A stretch of DNA of 64,000 nucleotides from Allobrachymonas denitrificans DSM 15123 (GTDB lineage Bacteria > Pseudomonadota > Gammaproteobacteria > Burkholderiales > Burkholderiaceae_C). The stretch spans positions 27,015 through 91,014 of the forward strand of contig NZ_FOCW01000007.1 in the NCBI RefSeq assembly GCF_900110225.1, given 5' to 3'. Below are positions 40,478 to 51,329 of this stretch, in pieces; the stretch's first letter is position 1; every line of letters starts with the position of its first letter. The position numbers were made by a program, and so were the translations under genes. The notes beneath the pieces are model-generated. The model worked only from the letters and a program-made list of their open reading frames with translations. It had not been told where the DNA came from and ran no database searches.

Positions 40478-41929
40478 TCACAGCAGTGGCGACAGCAGGC
40501 GCGCAAACGAGGCCGGCAGGCGGTGATACCACTGCGTGCTGCGCGGGTTGAAGGCCACCAGCCGGGCCCGTCCGAGGTCATGCACGAAGTCGTCGGCCAG
40601 TTGGCGATTCAGCTCGGGGCTGAACAGGGCCACGGCAATCTCGAAGTTGAGCAGGAAGCTGCGGTTGTCGAAGTTGGCCGTGCCCACCATGCTGTAGTTG
40701 TCGTCCACCACCAGCGTCTTGGCATGCAGCATGTTGCCTTGGTACTCGAAGATTTTCACGCCGGCTTCGCGCAGCACGCCGAAATAGGAGCGTGCCGCCA
40801 CCGTCACCAGCCAGGAGTCGCTGCGGCGCGGCACCAGGATCTGCACGTTCACCCCGCGCAGCGCTGCATTCATCAGGGCGAAGAAGGTCGGCTCGGTCGG
40901 CACGAAGTAGGGCGTGGTGAGCAGGATGCGCTGCTCGGCAATGCTGATGGCGTGCAGTACGCTCTGGTGGATGGACTGCCCATCGCTGTCCGGCCCAGAG
41001 GCCACCACATGCACGGCAAACGGGCCGGGCGCGTGCGGCGCCAGCACCTCCGGTTCGAAGCGGTGCTTGCCGCTGGCATATACCCAGTCCTGCATGAACA
41101 CGTACTGCAGCCAGCGCACGCCGGCGCCCTCCATGCGCAGATGCGTGTCGCGGTAGGCGGTCTTGGGCAGCTGCTCCTCGTTTTCCTCGTCGGTGATGTT
41201 GATGCCGCCGGTAAAGCCGATGCTGCCGTCCACCACCACGATCTTGCGGTGGGTGCGCAGGTTCACCAGCGGGCGCCAGCGGTCCAGCCGCGCGGGGTGG
41301 AACACGGCAAACTCGCCGCCCGCCTGCACAAAGGCCTGCAGCATGGCCCGGCCGCGCCAGCCGAGTAGGGCGGACGAGCCCACACCATCCACCAGCAGGC
41401 GCACTTTCACTCCGTTGCGTGCGCGTTCGGTCAGGGCGCTCAGCAGGCGCTTGCCGGTCTGGTCCGGCTCGAAGATGTAGTACTCCAGATGGATGTGCTG
41501 GCAGGCGCATTGCACTGCCTGCAGGATGGAGCGCAGCGTGGCTGCACCGCCCAGCAGCCGCTCCACCTTCGAGCAGCTGGAAGGCGGAATGCCCGAACTG
41601 GCTTCGATCAGCCGGCTGTGCTGCGTGGCCCAGACCGGCGGATGCGGATTGTTGGCACGCAGTGCCTGCAGATCGGTTTCCGAGGCCAGCAACGCGCGGC
41701 TGCGCATGCGGCGCAGGGATTGCCGCTCCACCCGCCGCGGGCCGACGAAGTGGTACAGCACCAGGCCCACCGGCGGAATCAGGCACAGCGCCAGAATCCA
41801 GGCCAGCGTCGCCGCCGGCGAGCGTTGTTGCCACACGATGCGGATCGCCAGATAGATGCCCGTCAACAGCCACACCCAGCCCAGCAGGCTTTTCCAGTGC
41901 AGCATCAGGAAGTTCAGGGCGGCTTGCAT
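40478..41929 (-). CDS. cls: Cardiolipin synthase (phospholipase D family)
   Basis: This is a 483-residue protein. Two N-terminal membrane helices (LLGWVWLLTGIYLAIRIVW, AATLAWILALCLIPPVGLVLYHFVG) match the PLDNs domain. The two HKD motifs are HRKIVVVDGSIGFTGG and HAKTLVVDDNYSMVGTANFDNRS. It forms cardiolipin from two phosphatidylglycerols in the inner membrane. The C-terminus PRSTQWYHRLPASFARLLSPLL resembles ClsA-type ends. It is transcribed alone on the minus strand. Confidence 0.94.
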   Translation of the reverse strand: MQAALNFLMLHWKSLLGWVWLLTGIYLAIRIVWQQRSPAATLAWILALCLIPPVGLVLYHFVGPRRVERQSLRRMRSRALLASETDLQALRANNPHPPVWATQHSRLIEASSGIPPSSCSKVERLLGGAATLRSILQAVQCACQHIHLEYYIFEPDQTGKRLLSALTERARNGVKVRLLVDGVGSSALLGWRGRAMLQAFVQAGGEFAVFHPARLDRWRPLVNLRTHRKIVVVDGSIGFTGGINITDEENEEQLPKTAYRDTHLRMEGAGVRWLQYVFMQDWVYASGKHRFEPEVLAPHAPGPFAVHVVASGPDSDGQSIHQSVLHAISIAEQRILLTTPYFVPTEPTFFALMNAALRGVNVQILVPRRSDSWLVTVAARSYFGVLREAGVKIFEYQGNMLHAKTLVVDDNYSMVGTANFDNRSFLLNFEIAVALFSPELNRQLADDFVHDLGRARLVAFNPRSTQWYHRLPASFARLLSPLL

Positions 41930-42173
41930 CGACAGGGCAGGGAGGCGGTCAGGGAGCGGAGAATGCGTCGAGATTAGCAGAGTCCGCCGCCGTGAACGCG
42001 AATGGCGATGGTTTTTCAGTGCACGGCATCAGTTGCGTGGTCGCTTGCCGTGCCAAGCCGCTGAAAAGACGCACTGAGTAACACGGATGATTGCGCAAGA
42101 GTTGTCAAAAGGCCGCAATTACGGCTAGCATGGGAAGCTTTTGCGTCTGGCAACCCCGCACACCGAGAACAAC

Positions 42174-42596
42174 ATGCAAGCTGCACCTTCTTCCCATCCG
42201 CCCATCATCGTGTCCAGCCTGGATTACGATCGCATCGAGCAATTGCTGGAGTCCGACCTGGCCCACGGCCTGCCGGGCGTGGACGCGCTGGAGCAGGAGT
42301 TGCGGCGTGCCAGCGTGGTGGAGCCGCAGGACATGCCTGCCGGTGTGGTCACCATGAACTCCACCGTGCGTTTCGAGGATGTCAAGACCGGCAGCCAGCA
42401 TGCGCTGACCCTGGTCTATCCCAAGGGTGCCGGAGCGCCGGACACGATCTCCGTGCTGGCGCCGGCCGGCAGTGCGCTGCTGGGTCTGTCGGTGGGGCAA
42501 TCCATCGCCTGGCCGATGCCGGGCGGCCGCACGCTCGAACTGCGCATCCTCGAGGTGATTTCCCAGCCCGAGGCCGAGGGCCAGTTCCACCGGTGA
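42174..42596 (+). CDS. rnk: Rnk-type nucleoside diphosphate kinase regulator, GreA/GreB C-terminal fold
   Basis: This 140-residue protein has a short N-terminal helical hairpin (SLDYDRIEQLLESDLAHGLPGVDALEQEL) instead of the long GreA coiled coil. It is followed by the FKBP-like domain VVTMNSTVRFEDVKTGSQHALTLVYP and SVLAPAGSALLGLSVGQSIAWPMPGG. Rnk binds RNA polymerase but lacks the acidic tip that promotes transcript cleavage, and was found as a regulator of nucleoside diphosphate kinase. The ATG at 42174 matches the family start. Confidence 0.9.
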   Translation: MQAAPSSHPPIIVSSLDYDRIEQLLESDLAHGLPGVDALEQELRRASVVEPQDMPAGVVTMNSTVRFEDVKTGSQHALTLVYPKGAGAPDTISVLAPAGSALLGLSVGQSIAWPMPGGRTLELRILEVISQPEAEGQFHR

Positions 42597-42734
42597 TAGC
42601 GGCGTTCGCGGCTTGCCGGATGCTGCAGCGTCGGCAGGCCGTCTGAGTACGTGTAGCGGAAGGCATAGCGCCAGAGTGGTGCAGCCTTCCCACATCGCTG
42701 CAGTGCAATCTCCGGGCGTTTTTCCAGTGGCCAG

Positions 42735-43103
42735 TCAGGCCGCCGGTGGCCACTCATCGGGCGTGTAGCCCACCGTCAGGCTCCCCTGGCCCCAGTCGAT
42801 CACCGGCCGCTTGATCACGCTGGACTGCTGCTGCATGAGGGCAGCGGCAGAGGCGGCATCGACCACGCCGGCCTGTGTCTCTGCATCGAGCTTGCGCCAG
42901 GTGGTTCCCTTGCGGTTCAGCACCCGTTCCCAGCCTGCCTTGTCCAGCCAGTGCTGCAGGGCTTCAGCTGGAACTCCCTGCTTCTTGAAATCATGAAACT
43001 GGTAGGCCAGCCCTTGCTGGTCCAGCCAGACGCGGGCCTTTTTCACGCTGTCGCAGTTGGGAATGCCGTAGACGGTAATGGTGGGGGTGCTGCTGTCGTT
43101 CAT
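42735..43103 (-). CDS. ArsC/Spx-like reductase (YffB group)
   Basis: This 122-residue thioredoxin-fold protein begins TVYGIPNCDSVKKARVWLDQQGLAYQFHDFKKQGV, with a single Cys in the PNCDSVKK active site. It continues WERVLNRKGTTWRKL and ends SVIKRPVIDWGQGSLTVGYTPDEW. The YGIPNCD..KKA motif separates it from true arsenate reductases; YffB-like proteins are thought to be glutathione-dependent thiol reductases. The ATG at 43101-43103 is used. It is divergent from folC with 71 bases between. Confidence 0.88.
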   Translation of the reverse strand: MNDSSTPTITVYGIPNCDSVKKARVWLDQQGLAYQFHDFKKQGVPAEALQHWLDKAGWERVLNRKGTTWRKLDAETQAGVVDAASAAALMQQQSSVIKRPVIDWGQGSLTVGYTPDEWPPAA

Positions 43104-43174
43104 GCCCGCATTATCGGCCGGGTTCGCGTGATGCAGTGCGTCAGGCCGGGGTCGAGTCTGGGACAATATGCGCC

Positions 43175-44500
43175 ATGCAATCCTTCACCACTCTTGACCA
43201 GTGGCTGGCCCACTGCGAGCAGCTGCACCCCGTCACCATCGATCTCGGCCTGGACCGCCTGCGCACCGTGGCTGCGCGCATGCATGACGGCGCCGGGCTG
43301 CACTTCGACTGTCCGGTGTTCACCGTGGCCGGCACCAACGGCAAGGGTTCGACCTGCGCCATGCTCGAAAGCATTCTGCGTCAGGGCGGCTACCGCACCG
43401 GCCTGTTCACTTCGCCGCACCTGGTGCATTTCAACGAGCGTTGCCGCATCAATAATGAGCCGCTGGACGAGGCCGTGCTGTGCCAGCACTTCGCGGCCGT
43501 GGAACAGGCTCGCGGCGACATCAGCCTGACCTATTTTGAATTCACCACGCTGGCCATTCTGGATGCGCTGGCCAGCGCCCGACTGGATGCCGTCATCCTC
43601 GAGGTGGGCATGGGCGGCCGCCTCGATGCCGTCAACCTGATCGATACCGACTGCGCCATCATCACCAGCATCGACATCGACCACGTGCAGTTCCTGGGCA
43701 ACGACCGCGAGACCATCGGCGTGGAAAAGGCCGGCATCATGCGCCCCGGCAAGCCGGCGGTGGTGAGTGATCCGATGCCGCCGCAGAGCATCGTGCAGCA
43801 CGCCGAAAAGCTGGGCGCCGACCTGTGGCTGGTGGGGCGCGACTTCAACACTGCCGGTGACCAGCAGCAGTGGAGCTGGGCCGGTCGTGGCCGCCGCTAC
43901 AGCAGCATGGCCTATCCCGGCCTGCGCGGTGCCAACCAGCTGGTCAATGCGGCTGGCGTGCTGGCCGCGCTCACGGCACTGCGTGATCGCCTGCCGGTGC
44001 CGGCGCAGGCGGTGCGGCTGGGTCTGGCCACCGTGGAGCTGCCGGGCCGCTTCCAGATGGTGCCCGGCCAGCCGACGCTGGTGCTCGATGTGGCCCACAA
44101 CCCGCATGCCGCGGCAACACTGGTGGCCAACCTGGATGCCATGCCGTATTACCCGACCACGCACGGCGTTTTCGGTGCCATGGCCGACAAGGATCTGGGC
44201 GACATGCTGCGCCGCATGCATCCTGTGATCGACCGCTGGTATTTCACCGATCTGCCCACGCCGCGCGCCGAAACCGCGGCAGGCCTGCTGGCGCAGTGGC
44301 AGGAATGCTGCAGCGGGCAGGGCGGGCGCGTGGTGCAATCGCAGGCAGAGACTTATTCCAGCCCGCAACAGGCACTGCAAGCCGCCATTGCGGCAGCAGA
44401 CCCGGCTGATAGAATTGTGGTTTTCGGATCCTTCTACACGGTGGGTGAAGTGTTGCGGGAACCTTTGCCCCGCCTTTCGGCTCCACATGTGGCGGACTGA
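43175..44500 (+). CDS. folC: Bifunctional folylpolyglutamate/dihydrofolate synthase
   Basis: This 441-residue Mur-ligase-type enzyme has P-loop VAGTNGKGSTCAMLE, SPHLVHFNERCRINNEPL, AVILEVGMGGRLDAVNLID and DIDHVQFLGNDRETIG. The C-terminal domain has LDVAHNPHAAATLVANL and VFGAMADKDLGDML. It adds glutamate to folates. It is the first gene of the conserved run folC-SPOR-cvpA-purF-metZ-gltX. Confidence 0.96.
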   Translation: MQSFTTLDQWLAHCEQLHPVTIDLGLDRLRTVAARMHDGAGLHFDCPVFTVAGTNGKGSTCAMLESILRQGGYRTGLFTSPHLVHFNERCRINNEPLDEAVLCQHFAAVEQARGDISLTYFEFTTLAILDALASARLDAVILEVGMGGRLDAVNLIDTDCAIITSIDIDHVQFLGNDRETIGVEKAGIMRPGKPAVVSDPMPPQSIVQHAEKLGADLWLVGRDFNTAGDQQQWSWAGRGRRYSSMAYPGLRGANQLVNAAGVLAALTALRDRLPVPAQAVRLGLATVELPGRFQMVPGQPTLVLDVAHNPHAAATLVANLDAMPYYPTTHGVFGAMADKDLGDMLRRMHPVIDRWYFTDLPTPRAETAAGLLAQWQECCSGQGGRVVQSQAETYSSPQQALQAAIAAADPADRIVVFGSFYTVGEVLREPLPRLSAPHVAD

Positions 44501-44582
44501 GCGCGGCAACCGCCGCACCCGCAAGCAGGTGCACATCGCCCACAAGGCCGCACCTGCAGGATCCTGAACCACTGGTTGTTGC

Positions 44583-45629
44583 ATGGCAATTTTCTCAAAC
44601 CGAAATTCCAGCCCCCAAAATCCGGCTCCGGCCGACGCTGCCGCCGACAAGAGCCGTGCTCCTGCCGGGCTGGTGCCGTCTGCCGAAGACCTGCGCCGTC
44701 GCGCGCGTCATCGCCTGATCGGTTCCGCCGTTCTGGTGGTGGCTGCCGTCATCCTGTTTCCCCTCGTGTTCGACGCTGAGCCGCGCACCGTATCGCCCAC
44801 CATCCCGATTGTGATGGATGACAAGGTCGACGTGGTGGCGGCCGGTTCGCCTGCCGCGCGCGTGGACGTGCAGAAGAGCCTGGCCGACAACGAGGAAATC
44901 GTGGCCGATGCCGGCAGCGCACAGGCTGCCCAGCCTGCTGCCGATGATGCCGCCAGCCGTGACGACGAAGCGGCGCAGCGCGCCGAACAGGACAAGGCGG
45001 CTGCCGAGGCAGAGAAGGAAGCTGAAGCCAGACGCAAGGCCGATGAGGAACAGGCTGCCAGGCAGGCAGAGGCAGACCGCAAGGCTGCCGAGAAGCGCGC
45101 TGCCGACAAGAAGGCGCAGGAGCGCCGTCTGGCCGAGCAGAAGGCGGCTGAAAAGCGTGCCGCCGACAAGAAGGCTGCGGAAGAGAAGGCAGCCGAAGCA
45201 CGTCTGGCGCAGCAAAAGGCAGCGGAAGAGCGTGCAGCCGAACAAAAGGCCGCCCGCGAGGCAGAAGCCGAGAAACAGCGTGCCCTGGCCGAGCAGAAGG
45301 CGAAGGAAGCGGAGCAGCGCAAGCTGGCTGAACAGAAGGCGCGTGAAGAAGCCCAGAAGACCGCAGAAAAGCCGGCTGTCAACTATGACTTCCCGGAAAA
45401 GGGCCGCTTCGTGGTGCAGGTGGGTGCTTTTGTCGAGGACGCGCGCGTTGCAGAAACGCGCCGCAAGCTGTCCGCCGCCGGCATCAGCAACTTCACGCAG
45501 AAGGTCAAGATCGGTGGCAAGGAAGTCACCCGCGTGCGCATGGGTCCGTTTACCACCCGCAAGGAAATGGAACGCGTGGCCGCGAAGGTCAAGGCGCTCG
45601 GCTTGCCGGTGTCGATGTACAGTTACTGA
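44583..45629 (+). CDS. SPOR-domain membrane protein (DedD-like)
   Basis: This 348-residue protein has a cytoplasmic N-terminus, one transmembrane helix (LIGSAVLVVAAVILFPLVF, about 45-63) and a periplasmic Ala/Lys/Glu-rich region of imperfect heptads (repeats like AAEKRAADKKA, about 115-265) that should form a long helix or coiled coil. The C-terminal SPOR domain (about 272-347) contains GRFVVQVGAFVEDARVAETRRKL and VRMGPFTTRKEMERVAAKVKAL. SPOR domains bind denuded glycan strands at the division septum. It lies between folC and cvpA. Confidence 0.92.
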   Translation: MAIFSNRNSSPQNPAPADAAADKSRAPAGLVPSAEDLRRRARHRLIGSAVLVVAAVILFPLVFDAEPRTVSPTIPIVMDDKVDVVAAGSPAARVDVQKSLADNEEIVADAGSAQAAQPAADDAASRDDEAAQRAEQDKAAAEAEKEAEARRKADEEQAARQAEADRKAAEKRAADKKAQERRLAEQKAAEKRAADKKAAEEKAAEARLAQQKAAEERAAEQKAAREAEAEKQRALAEQKAKEAEQRKLAEQKAREEAQKTAEKPAVNYDFPEKGRFVVQVGAFVEDARVAETRRKLSAAGISNFTQKVKIGGKEVTRVRMGPFTTRKEMERVAAKVKALGLPVSMYSY

Positions 45630-45647
45630 CGGCAGGGTTGAATCGTG

Positions 45648-46196
45648 ATGGATAGCGTGCTGAGCCTGTGGCAGTCGGCGGGATTGTTCGATGCCATCTG
45701 CATCGCGGTCCTGCTGCTGTCGATTGCGCTGGGCATGGTGCGCGGGCTGGTGGCAGAACTGGCCTCCGTGCTGTCCTGGGTGGCGGCTTTCCTGGCTGCG
45801 CGCTGGGCGGCGCCGGCCGTGAAGATCTGGTTTGGCGCGAGCGAACTGATGCGTGGCTGGAGCGAGCAGGCCCAGTATGTACTGGCCTTTGCGCTGGTGT
45901 TCGTGCTGGTGCTGCTGCTGATCAGCCTGCTTACCGGCGCGATACGGCGCAGCCTGCAGGGCCTGGGGCTGGGTGCCGTGGACGGGGTCTTGGGTGCCGG
46001 CTTTGGCGCGTTGCGCGCCGTGGTGCTACTGTGGCTGCTGACGGTGGCCGTGTGGTCCACGCCCCTGCACCAGGGCAGCTGGTGGACGCAGTCGCCGGCA
46101 GCTGGCTGGTTGACGGCGTCGCTGCAGCAGGTGTCGCCGTTGCTGCCGAACGAAATACGGGGCTGGCTGCCGCCGGCTCTTGATGCGAAAGCGTGA
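45648..46196 (+). CDS. cvpA: CvpA family membrane protein
   Basis: This 182-residue inner-membrane protein has four helices: LFDAICIAVLLLSIALGMVRGLVAELASVLSW (presented as helices 1-2), AQYVLAFALVFVLVLLLISLL and the following VDGVLGAGFGALRAVVLLWLLTVAVW. The GMVRG and LGAVDGVLGAGFGALR motifs are characteristic. CvpA is needed for colicin V production and purF expression in E. coli, and sits just before purF here as usual. GTG 45645 directly precedes the chosen ATG. Confidence 0.92.
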   Translation: MDSVLSLWQSAGLFDAICIAVLLLSIALGMVRGLVAELASVLSWVAAFLAARWAAPAVKIWFGASELMRGWSEQAQYVLAFALVFVLVLLLISLLTGAIRRSLQGLGLGAVDGVLGAGFGALRAVVLLWLLTVAVWSTPLHQGSWWTQSPAAGWLTASLQQVSPLLPNEIRGWLPPALDAKA

Positions 46197-46248
46197 ATGA
46201 ATCGGGTGCTGCAGCCGGACAGCTCTGCAGCAAGGAAGGGTACAGATT

Positions 46249-47757
<1,509 letters not shown>

Positions 47758-47791
47758 GTCCCCTCTGCCGTTTTATCCGATTGCCTTTCCG

Positions 47792-49015
47792 ATGTCCCAA
47801 GATTTCCATGCGCCAGCCGAAACCGGCTGGCATGTCGATACCCTGGCCGTGCGCCAGGCCCTGCCGCGCAGCCAGTACGGCGAGCACTCCGAAGCGCTGT
47901 ACCTGACCAGCAGCTTTGTCCAGCCCGACAGCGAAACCTCCGCGCACAACTTTGCCCATCCGGCCGATGGCTATACCTATACGCGCACGGCCAACCCGAC
48001 GGTGACTTCCTTCGAACAGCGCCTGGCTGCAATGGAAGGTGCGGAGGCGGCCATCGCCACCGCCAGCGGCATGTCCGCCGTGCTGCTGATGGCCATGGGC
48101 CTGCTCAAGACCGGCGACCATGTGATCTGCTCGCAGTCCATGTTCGGCTCCACCATCAAGCTGATGGGCACGGACATGGCGCGCTTCGGTATCGAAACCA
48201 CCTTTGTGCCGCAGACCGATGCCGAAGCCTGGCGTGCCGCCGTGCGCCCCAACACGCGCCTGCTGTTTGCCGAAACGCCGACCAACCCGCTGACCGACCT
48301 GTGCGACATTGCTGCACTGGCGGAGATCGCCCATAACGCTGGCGCGCTGCTGGCCGTGGATAACTGCTTTGCCACGCCGGTGCTGCAGCGCCCGCTCAGC
48401 CTGGGTGCCGACATCGTGATTCATTCCGGCACCAAGTTCCTGGACGGCCAGGGCAGGGTGATGGCCGGCGCCATCTGCTCCAGCCGCAAACTGGTGGACG
48501 AATGCTTCAACCCTATCATCCGCGCTGCGGGCATGGTGCTGTCGCCCTTCAATGCCTGGGTGGTGCTGAAGGGGCTGGAAACCCTGTCGCTGCGCGTGAA
48601 GGCGCAGTGCGCGCAGGCGTTGGAACTGGCCCGGTGGCTGGAACAGCAGCCGCAGGTGGAGCGCGTGTTCTATCCCGGCCTGGCTTCGCATCCGCAGCAC
48701 GAGCTGGCCATGCGCCAGCAGAACGGTCTGGGCGGCGCCGTGCTGTCCTTCACCGTCAAGGCCGATTCGCCCGAGCAGGGCCGTGCCCGCGCCTTCCATG
48801 TGATCGACAGCACGCAGCTGTGCAGCATCACCGCCAACCTGGGCGATGTGAAGACCACCATCACCCATCCGGCCAGCACCTCGCACGGCCGCCTGAGCGA
48901 AGAGCAGCGCCAGTCTGCCGGTGTGGTACAAGGGTTGATCCGCGTGGCCGTGGGCCTGGAGCATCTGGACGACCTCAAGGCCGACCTGCTGCGCGGCCTG
49001 TCCACGCTGGCCTGA
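47792..49015 (+). CDS. metZ: O-succinylhomoserine sulfhydrylase
   Basis: This 407-residue PLP enzyme has YTYTRTANPTVTSFEQRLAAMEGAE, ATASGMSAVLLMAMGLL, DNCFATPVLQRPLSLGAD, PLP lysine K215 in HSGTKFLDGQG, and TTITHPASTSHGRLSEEQR near the end. The opening HVDTLAVRQALPRSQYGEHSEALYLTSSFV and the position between purF and gltX match MetZ of beta- and gamma-proteobacteria. It makes homocysteine from O-succinylhomoserine and sulfide. Along with metY at 9326 it gives a second direct-sulfhydrylation gene. Confidence 0.94.
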   Translation: MSQDFHAPAETGWHVDTLAVRQALPRSQYGEHSEALYLTSSFVQPDSETSAHNFAHPADGYTYTRTANPTVTSFEQRLAAMEGAEAAIATASGMSAVLLMAMGLLKTGDHVICSQSMFGSTIKLMGTDMARFGIETTFVPQTDAEAWRAAVRPNTRLLFAETPTNPLTDLCDIAALAEIAHNAGALLAVDNCFATPVLQRPLSLGADIVIHSGTKFLDGQGRVMAGAICSSRKLVDECFNPIIRAAGMVLSPFNAWVVLKGLETLSLRVKAQCAQALELARWLEQQPQVERVFYPGLASHPQHELAMRQQNGLGGAVLSFTVKADSPEQGRARAFHVIDSTQLCSITANLGDVKTTITHPASTSHGRLSEEQRQSAGVVQGLIRVAVGLEHLDDLKADLLRGLSTLA

Positions 49016-49123
49016 AGGTCGACCTTGCCGAAGTGCTTGTGCCTGCCCCGGCAGGGGTGACGCGCAAGCTGGCCGGGCGGTACCGCTTGTCCTGTTCCCC
49101 ATTCCTGTTTTCCTCCGACACCC

Positions 49124-50521
49124 ATGAGCCAAGTCCGTACCCGTTTTGCCCCGTCGCCCACCGGTTTCATCCACCTCGGCAACATCCGTTCCGCCCTGTA
49201 CCCCTGGGCGTTTGCCCGCGCAAAGCAGGGCGACTTCATCCTGCGTATCGAGGATACGGACGTGGCCCGTTCCACGCAGGAAGCCGTCGACGTGATTCTG
49301 GAAGGCATGGAATGGCTGGGCCTGACGCCTGATGAAGGCCCGTTCTACCAGATGCAGCGCATGGACCGCTACAAGGAAGTGCTGGCCCAGCTGCAGGCTT
49401 CCGGCCATGTCTATCCCTGCTACATGAGCATGGAAGAACTGGACGCCCTGCGCGAGCGCCAGACGGCCAACAAGGAAAAGCCGCGCTACGACGGCACCTG
49501 GCGTCCCGAGCCGGGCAAGGTGTTGCCGCCCATTCCCGAAGGCGTGCAGCCCGTGCTGCGTTTCAAGACGCCTAAAGAGGGCGTTGTTGGCTGGGATGAC
49601 AAGTGCAAGGGCCGCATCGAGTTCCAGAACGCCGAGCTGGACGATCTGGTGATCGCGCGCCCGGACGGTACGCCCACCTACAACTTCTGCGTCTGCGTGG
49701 ACGACATGGACATGCAGATCACCCACGTGATCCGTGGTGACGACCATGTGAACAACACGCCGCGCCAGATCCACATCTTCGAGGCGCTGGGTGCCCAGGT
49801 GCCGGTGTTTGCTCACCTGCCCACCGTGCTGAATGAGCAGGGCGAGAAGATGAGCAAGCGCAACGGTGCCAAGGCCGTGACGCAGTACCGCGACGAAGGC
49901 TACCTGCCCGATGCCATGGTGAACTATCTGGCGCGCCTGGGCTGGAGCCACGGCGATGACGAGATCTTCTCGCGCGCACAGTTCCTGGAGTGGTTCGATC
50001 TGGATCACCTCGGCCGCAGCGCCGGCCAGTTCGACGAAGCCAAGCTGCGCTGGGTGAATGCCCAGCACATCAAGGCGATGGACGATGCACGCCTGGCCGA
50101 GTTGGTGCGTCCGTTCCTGCTGCAGAAGGGCATTGATGCCGCACTGCTGGACGATGGCCGCCTGCCGGCCATGTGCGGTCTGCTGAAGGACCGTTGCGAC
50201 ACGCTGGTGGCGTTGGCCGACTGGATCGAGCGCTTCCATGTGTCGGTGGAGGCTTCGGAAGAAGACAAGGCCAAGCACCTGACGGACGCCGTGCGCCCGG
50301 CGATTGCAGCACTGGCAACGCAACTGGAGACCTGTGACTGGACGCAGGAAGCAATTTCTGCAGCCATCAAGCAAATTCTGGCTGATTTTGGGCTTAAAAT
50401 GCCGCACTTGGCCATGCCGGTGCGCGTGTTGGTCATGGGGACTTCCCAGACGCCTTCCCTCGATGCCGTGCTGACATTGCAACAACGCAAAAAAGTTTTG
50501 CGGGACTTGCAAAAAGTCTAA
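49124..50521 (+). CDS. gltX: Glutamate--tRNA ligase
   Basis: This 465-residue class I synthetase has the HIGH-like motif [18 protein letters not shown] (HLGN) and KMSKS-type motif [36 protein letters not shown] lies in the active site. The C-terminal anticodon-binding helices end at LRDLQKV. It is directly followed by tRNA-Glu genes, whose promoter overlaps its last codons. Confidence 0.97.
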   Translation: MSQVRTRFAPSPTGFIHLGNIRSALYPWAFARAKQGDFILRIEDTDVARSTQEAVDVILEGMEWLGLTPDEGPFYQMQRMDRYKEVLAQLQASGHVYPCYMSMEELDALRERQTANKEKPRYDGTWRPEPGKVLPPIPEGVQPVLRFKTPKEGVVGWDDKCKGRIEFQNAELDDLVIARPDGTPTYNFCVCVDDMDMQITHVIRGDDHVNNTPRQIHIFEALGAQVPVFAHLPTVLNEQGEKMSKRNGAKAVTQYRDEGYLPDAMVNYLARLGWSHGDDEIFSRAQFLEWFDLDHLGRSAGQFDEAKLRWVNAQHIKAMDDARLAELVRPFLLQKGIDAALLDDGRLPAMCGLLKDRCDTLVALADWIERFHVSVEASEEDKAKHLTDAVRPAIAALATQLETCDWTQEAISAAIKQILADFGLKMPHLAMPVRVLVMGTSQTPSLDAVLTLQQRKKVLRDLQKV

Positions 50522-50536
50522 AAACTGGCCTATAAT
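50507..50536 (+). promoter_or_regulatory. Sigma70-type promoter of the tRNA cluster
   Basis: TTGCAA (50507-50512) and a perfect TATAAT (50531-50536) are separated by 18 bases. The -35 overlaps the 3' end of gltX. The first tRNA begins 48 bases after the -10. Confidence 0.8.
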
Positions 50537-50583
50537 TCAAGTCTTCGCAGCAAACGAAGTTCGTTGAAAGCGAAGCAAAATTT

Positions 50584-50659
<76 letters not shown>

Positions 50660-50671
50660 AATCTAGGTTTT

Positions 50672-50747
50672 GACCCTATCGTCTAGAGGCCTAGGACATC
50701 ACCCTTTCACGGTGAGTACCGGGGTTCGAATCCCCGTAGGGTCGCCA
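50672..50747 (+). tRNA. tRNA-Glu(TTC), copy 1
   Basis: The gene is 76 nucleotides including CCA. Acceptor GACCCTA/TAGGGTC, anticodon loop CTTTCAC with TTC, and T arm GGGGTTCGAATCCCC. It has the same mature sequence as the copy at 50937. Confidence 0.97.
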
Positions 50748-50807
50748 AACAAACTGCTGGCAACAGCAGTCTTGGCAAGCAGGCTGGAAACAGCATGCGA
50801 ACCACCA

Positions 50808-50884
50808 GGAGTGGTAGTTCAGTTGGTTAGAATACCGGCCTGTCACGCCGGGGGTCGCGGGTTCGAGTCCCGTCCACTCCGCCA
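50808..50884 (+). tRNA. tRNA-Asp(GTC), copy 1
   Basis: The gene is 77 nucleotides including CCA. Acceptor GGAGTGG/CCACTCC, anticodon loop CTGTCAC with GTC, and T arm CGGGTTCGAGTCCCG. It is identical to the copy at 51072. Confidence 0.97.
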
Positions 50885-50890
50885 ACATCG

Positions 50891-50918
50891 AAAGCCTTGC
50901 ACTCGTGCAAGGCTTTTT
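50891..50918 (+). terminator. Rho-independent terminator between the two Glu-Asp units
   Basis: AAAGCCTTGC pairs with GCAAGGCTTT around a 6-base loop, followed by TTTTT. It lies just after the first tRNA-Asp, so full read-through into the second unit is not certain. Confidence 0.8.
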
Positions 50919-50936
50919 AGTCAGTTCCCAGGTTTT

Positions 50937-51012
50937 GACCCTATCGTCTAGAGGCCTAGGACATCACCCTTTCACGGTGAGTACCGGGGTTCGAATCCCC
51001 GTAGGGTCGCCA
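50937..51012 (+). tRNA. tRNA-Glu(TTC), copy 2
   Basis: The mature sequence matches the copy at 50672, and the GGTTTTGACC bases leading into the gene also match. Confidence 0.97.
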
Positions 51013-51071
51013 GACAATGCCTGCAAAAGGCATCTGGCAGGCAGCTTGCTCCGGCAGGCGGCCAGCTACCA

Positions 51072-51148
51072 GGAGTGGTAGTTCAGTTGGTTAGAATACC
51101 GGCCTGTCACGCCGGGGGTCGCGGGTTCGAGTCCCGTCCACTCCGCCA
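51072..51148 (+). tRNA. tRNA-Asp(GTC), copy 2
   Basis: The mature sequence matches the copy at 50808, and the ACCA bases just before the gene are also shared. It is the last gene of the cluster and is followed by a strong terminator. Confidence 0.97.
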
Positions 51149-51157
51149 CCTCTTCAG

Positions 51158-51190
51158 AACCGTCTGTTTCTTGTGAACAGGCGGTTTTTT
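51158..51190 (+). terminator. Rho-independent terminator of the tRNA cluster
   Basis: AACCGTCTGTT pairs with AACAGGCGGTT (one G-T pair) around a 7-base loop, followed by TTTTTT. Confidence 0.88.
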
Positions 51191-51329
51191 GTTGTCTTTT
51201 TTTCCGAGGGACGCGCGCGGCAGGTTGGGGTGCAGATCCGGGCGCCGGACCGCTGAATGCGTGATGCTCTCCCAAGTGATGCAGGATGTTTCGCTAATCC
51301 TACATTGCCTTGATTGCAGTTTCTGCCGC

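Larger units (their letters stand above)
50672..51148 (+). repeat. Duplicated tRNA-Glu / tRNA-Asp unit
   Basis: Units 50672-50884 and 50937-51148 have the same gene order, sequence and nearly equal spacer length (60 and 59 bases), but the Glu-Asp spacers differ in sequence. The first unit is followed by its own terminator. Confidence 0.93.
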
